A stretch of DNA of 23,021 nt. Source: Saccoglossus kowalevskii (lineage: Eukaryota > Hemichordata > Enteropneusta > Harrimaniidae). Below, one piece after another: positions 22,482 through 23,021 of this stretch; position 1 is the first letter of the stretch; each line of letters opens with the position of its first letter. The translations under genes were made by a program, and so were the position numbers. The notes beneath the pieces were generated by a model. That model was not told the origin of the DNA. It did not search any database and was given only the letters and a program-made list of their open reading frames with translations. The DNA lies in the NCBI RefSeq assembly GCF_000003605.2, contig NW_003146523.1, positions 1-23,021 of the forward strand. The letters run 5' to 3'.

Positions 22482-22751
22482 CACGCACACTGACCATTTA
22501 TTTCCCATCACGCACACTGACCATTTATTTCCCATCACGCACACTGACCATTTATTTCCCATCACGCACACTGACCATTTATTTCCCATCACGCACACTG
22601 ACCATTTATTTCCCATCACGCACACTGACCATTTATTTCCCATCACGCACACTGACCATTTATTTCCCATCACGCACACTGACCATTTATTTCCCATCAC
22701 GCACACTGACCATTTATTTCCCATCACGCACACTGACCATTTATTTCCCAT
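22482..22751. repeat. Ten-unit CACGCAC block, copy 3
   Basis: Exactly ten CATCACGCACAC T-units, 46 bp after CTGG, 2,537 bp from copy 2. Confidence 0.95.
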
Positions 22752-23021
22752 CACACACACTGACCATTTATTTCCCATCACACACACTGACCATTTATTT
22801 CCCATCACACACACTGACCATTTATTTCCCATCACACACACTGACCATTTATTTCCCATCACACACACTGACCATTTATTTCCCATCACACACACTGACC
22901 ATTTATTTCCCATCACACACACTGACCATTTATTTCCCATCACACACACCGACCATTTATTTCCCATCACACACACTGACCATTTATTTCCCATCACACA
23001 CACCGACCATTTATTTCCCAT
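22752..23021. repeat. T-run reaching the right edge of the window
   Basis: T-units with two C-units near the end. The window stops mid-unit at TTTCCCAT, so the array continues beyond it. Confidence 0.94.

Larger units (their letters stand above)
1..23021. repeat. 27-bp tandem satellite/minisatellite array filling the window
   Basis: Every line reads as the same 27-bp unit: TTATTT or TTCATTT, CCCAT, a CACACACAC tract, and a junction CTGACC, CCGACC, AACGACC or CCGCCC before AT. The most common unit has about 10 C, 8 A, 8 T and a single G on the plus strand. Most neighbouring units differ at 0-3 positions. Length variants are 26 bp (TTTCCATC, one C lost), 25 bp (shortened CACACCGACC), 28 bp (extra T or C) and 30 bp (CCCATCATCAC). 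No unique sequence of gene length occurs anywhere. This is eukaryotic satellite-type DNA by purity and scale; species and chromosomal location (subtelomeric, pericentromeric or interstitial) cannot be told from the sequence. Confidence 0.98.

Noticed and set aside
21492-23021. 509-codon minus-strand open frame of MGNKWSVCV-type repeats as a secreted or structural repeat protein gene
   Set aside because: The frame is open only because the period is a multiple of three. It has no unique N- or C-terminal sequence, no visible promoter, signal peptide or splice structure, runs off the window, and the frame is lost at each odd-length unit elsewhere in the array.
1-23021. CRISPR array (regular short repeat)
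   Set aside because: Repeats are contiguous at 27 bp with no unique spacers, no palindrome in the repeat and no cas genes.
1-23021. Telomeric or interstitial telomeric repeat
   Set aside because: CCCTAA/TTAGGG does not occur in tandem. CCCTTAACAC and CCCATAACAC are only monomer variants.
1-23021. Canonical G-quadruplex on the minus strand
   Set aside because: There is one GGG and one GG per 27 bases, leaving loops far longer than the usual 1-7 nt. A standard G4 pattern is not met.
1-23021. TGACC/GGTCA half-sites or TTCCCA motifs as a planned array of transcription-factor sites
   Set aside because: TGACC occurs in every T-unit and TTCCCA in most units, but five- and six-base matches repeated by tandem amplification are no evidence of binding. 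No spacing or pairing characteristic of receptor dimers is visible.
1-23021. tRNA, rRNA or other structured RNA gene
   Set aside because: No cloverleaf, no rRNA-like block and no strong inverted repeats. The near absence of G on one strand prevents stable stems.

Overview
This window is a single, essentially uninterrupted tandem-repeat array. I see no gene, RNA gene or recognisable mobile element in it. The monomer is 27 bp: an AT-rich TTATTT (or TTCATTT), then CCCAT, then a CACACACAC tract, then a variable junction (CTGACC, CCGACC, AACGACC or CCGCCC) and AT. At 27 bp per unit the window holds roughly 850 monomers. The array runs off the right edge and probably the left edge too. Satellite or minisatellite DNA of this size and purity points to a eukaryotic nuclear genome. 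CA-rich minisatellites are common in animals, fishes included, but nothing here identifies the species.

There are two kinds of territory. (1) Homogeneous runs of near-identical monomers, called here T-units (CTGACC), C-units (CCGACC), A-units (AACGACC) and P-units (CCGCCC). (2) About twenty copies of a divergent cassette, in which the same odd monomers recur in the same order. Its units are, in order: CTTACC; CACCCACACCGACC; CTGCCC or CCGCCC followed by CCTATC; AACGACC followed by TCTCATC; AACGACC followed by CCTATC; a shortened CACACCGACC; CATAACAC...CCTACC; and ATTACCTATCACACATACC. A longer 'beta' form adds CCCAACAC and two CTTTCC units in front; the plain form is called 'alpha'. The array therefore has higher-order structure over the 27-bp period.

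Larger duplications overlie this: a 728-bp tandem duplication (about 18.05-19.66 kb), an about 1,160-bp tandem duplication (about 3.38-5.29 kb), a 450-bp block repeated 3,776 bp apart with one mismatch, a block repeated 4,722 bp apart, and three copies of a module with exactly ten CACGCAC monomers. Copies of one module often differ by whole 27-bp units, as expected from unequal exchange, gene conversion or replication slippage.

The many long open frames (up to 509 codons, encoding a nonapeptide repeat of the type MGNKWSVCV on the minus strand) are arithmetic artefacts: 27 is divisible by 3, so any stop-free frame stays open until an indel. I annotate no CDS. The most interesting functional reading is at the RNA/DNA level. 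The plus strand has only about one G per unit. The minus strand carries AATAAA followed at once by a GTGTGTGTG tract in every TTATTT-type monomer, which is the layout of a polyadenylation signal with its GU-rich downstream element, repeated hundreds of times.
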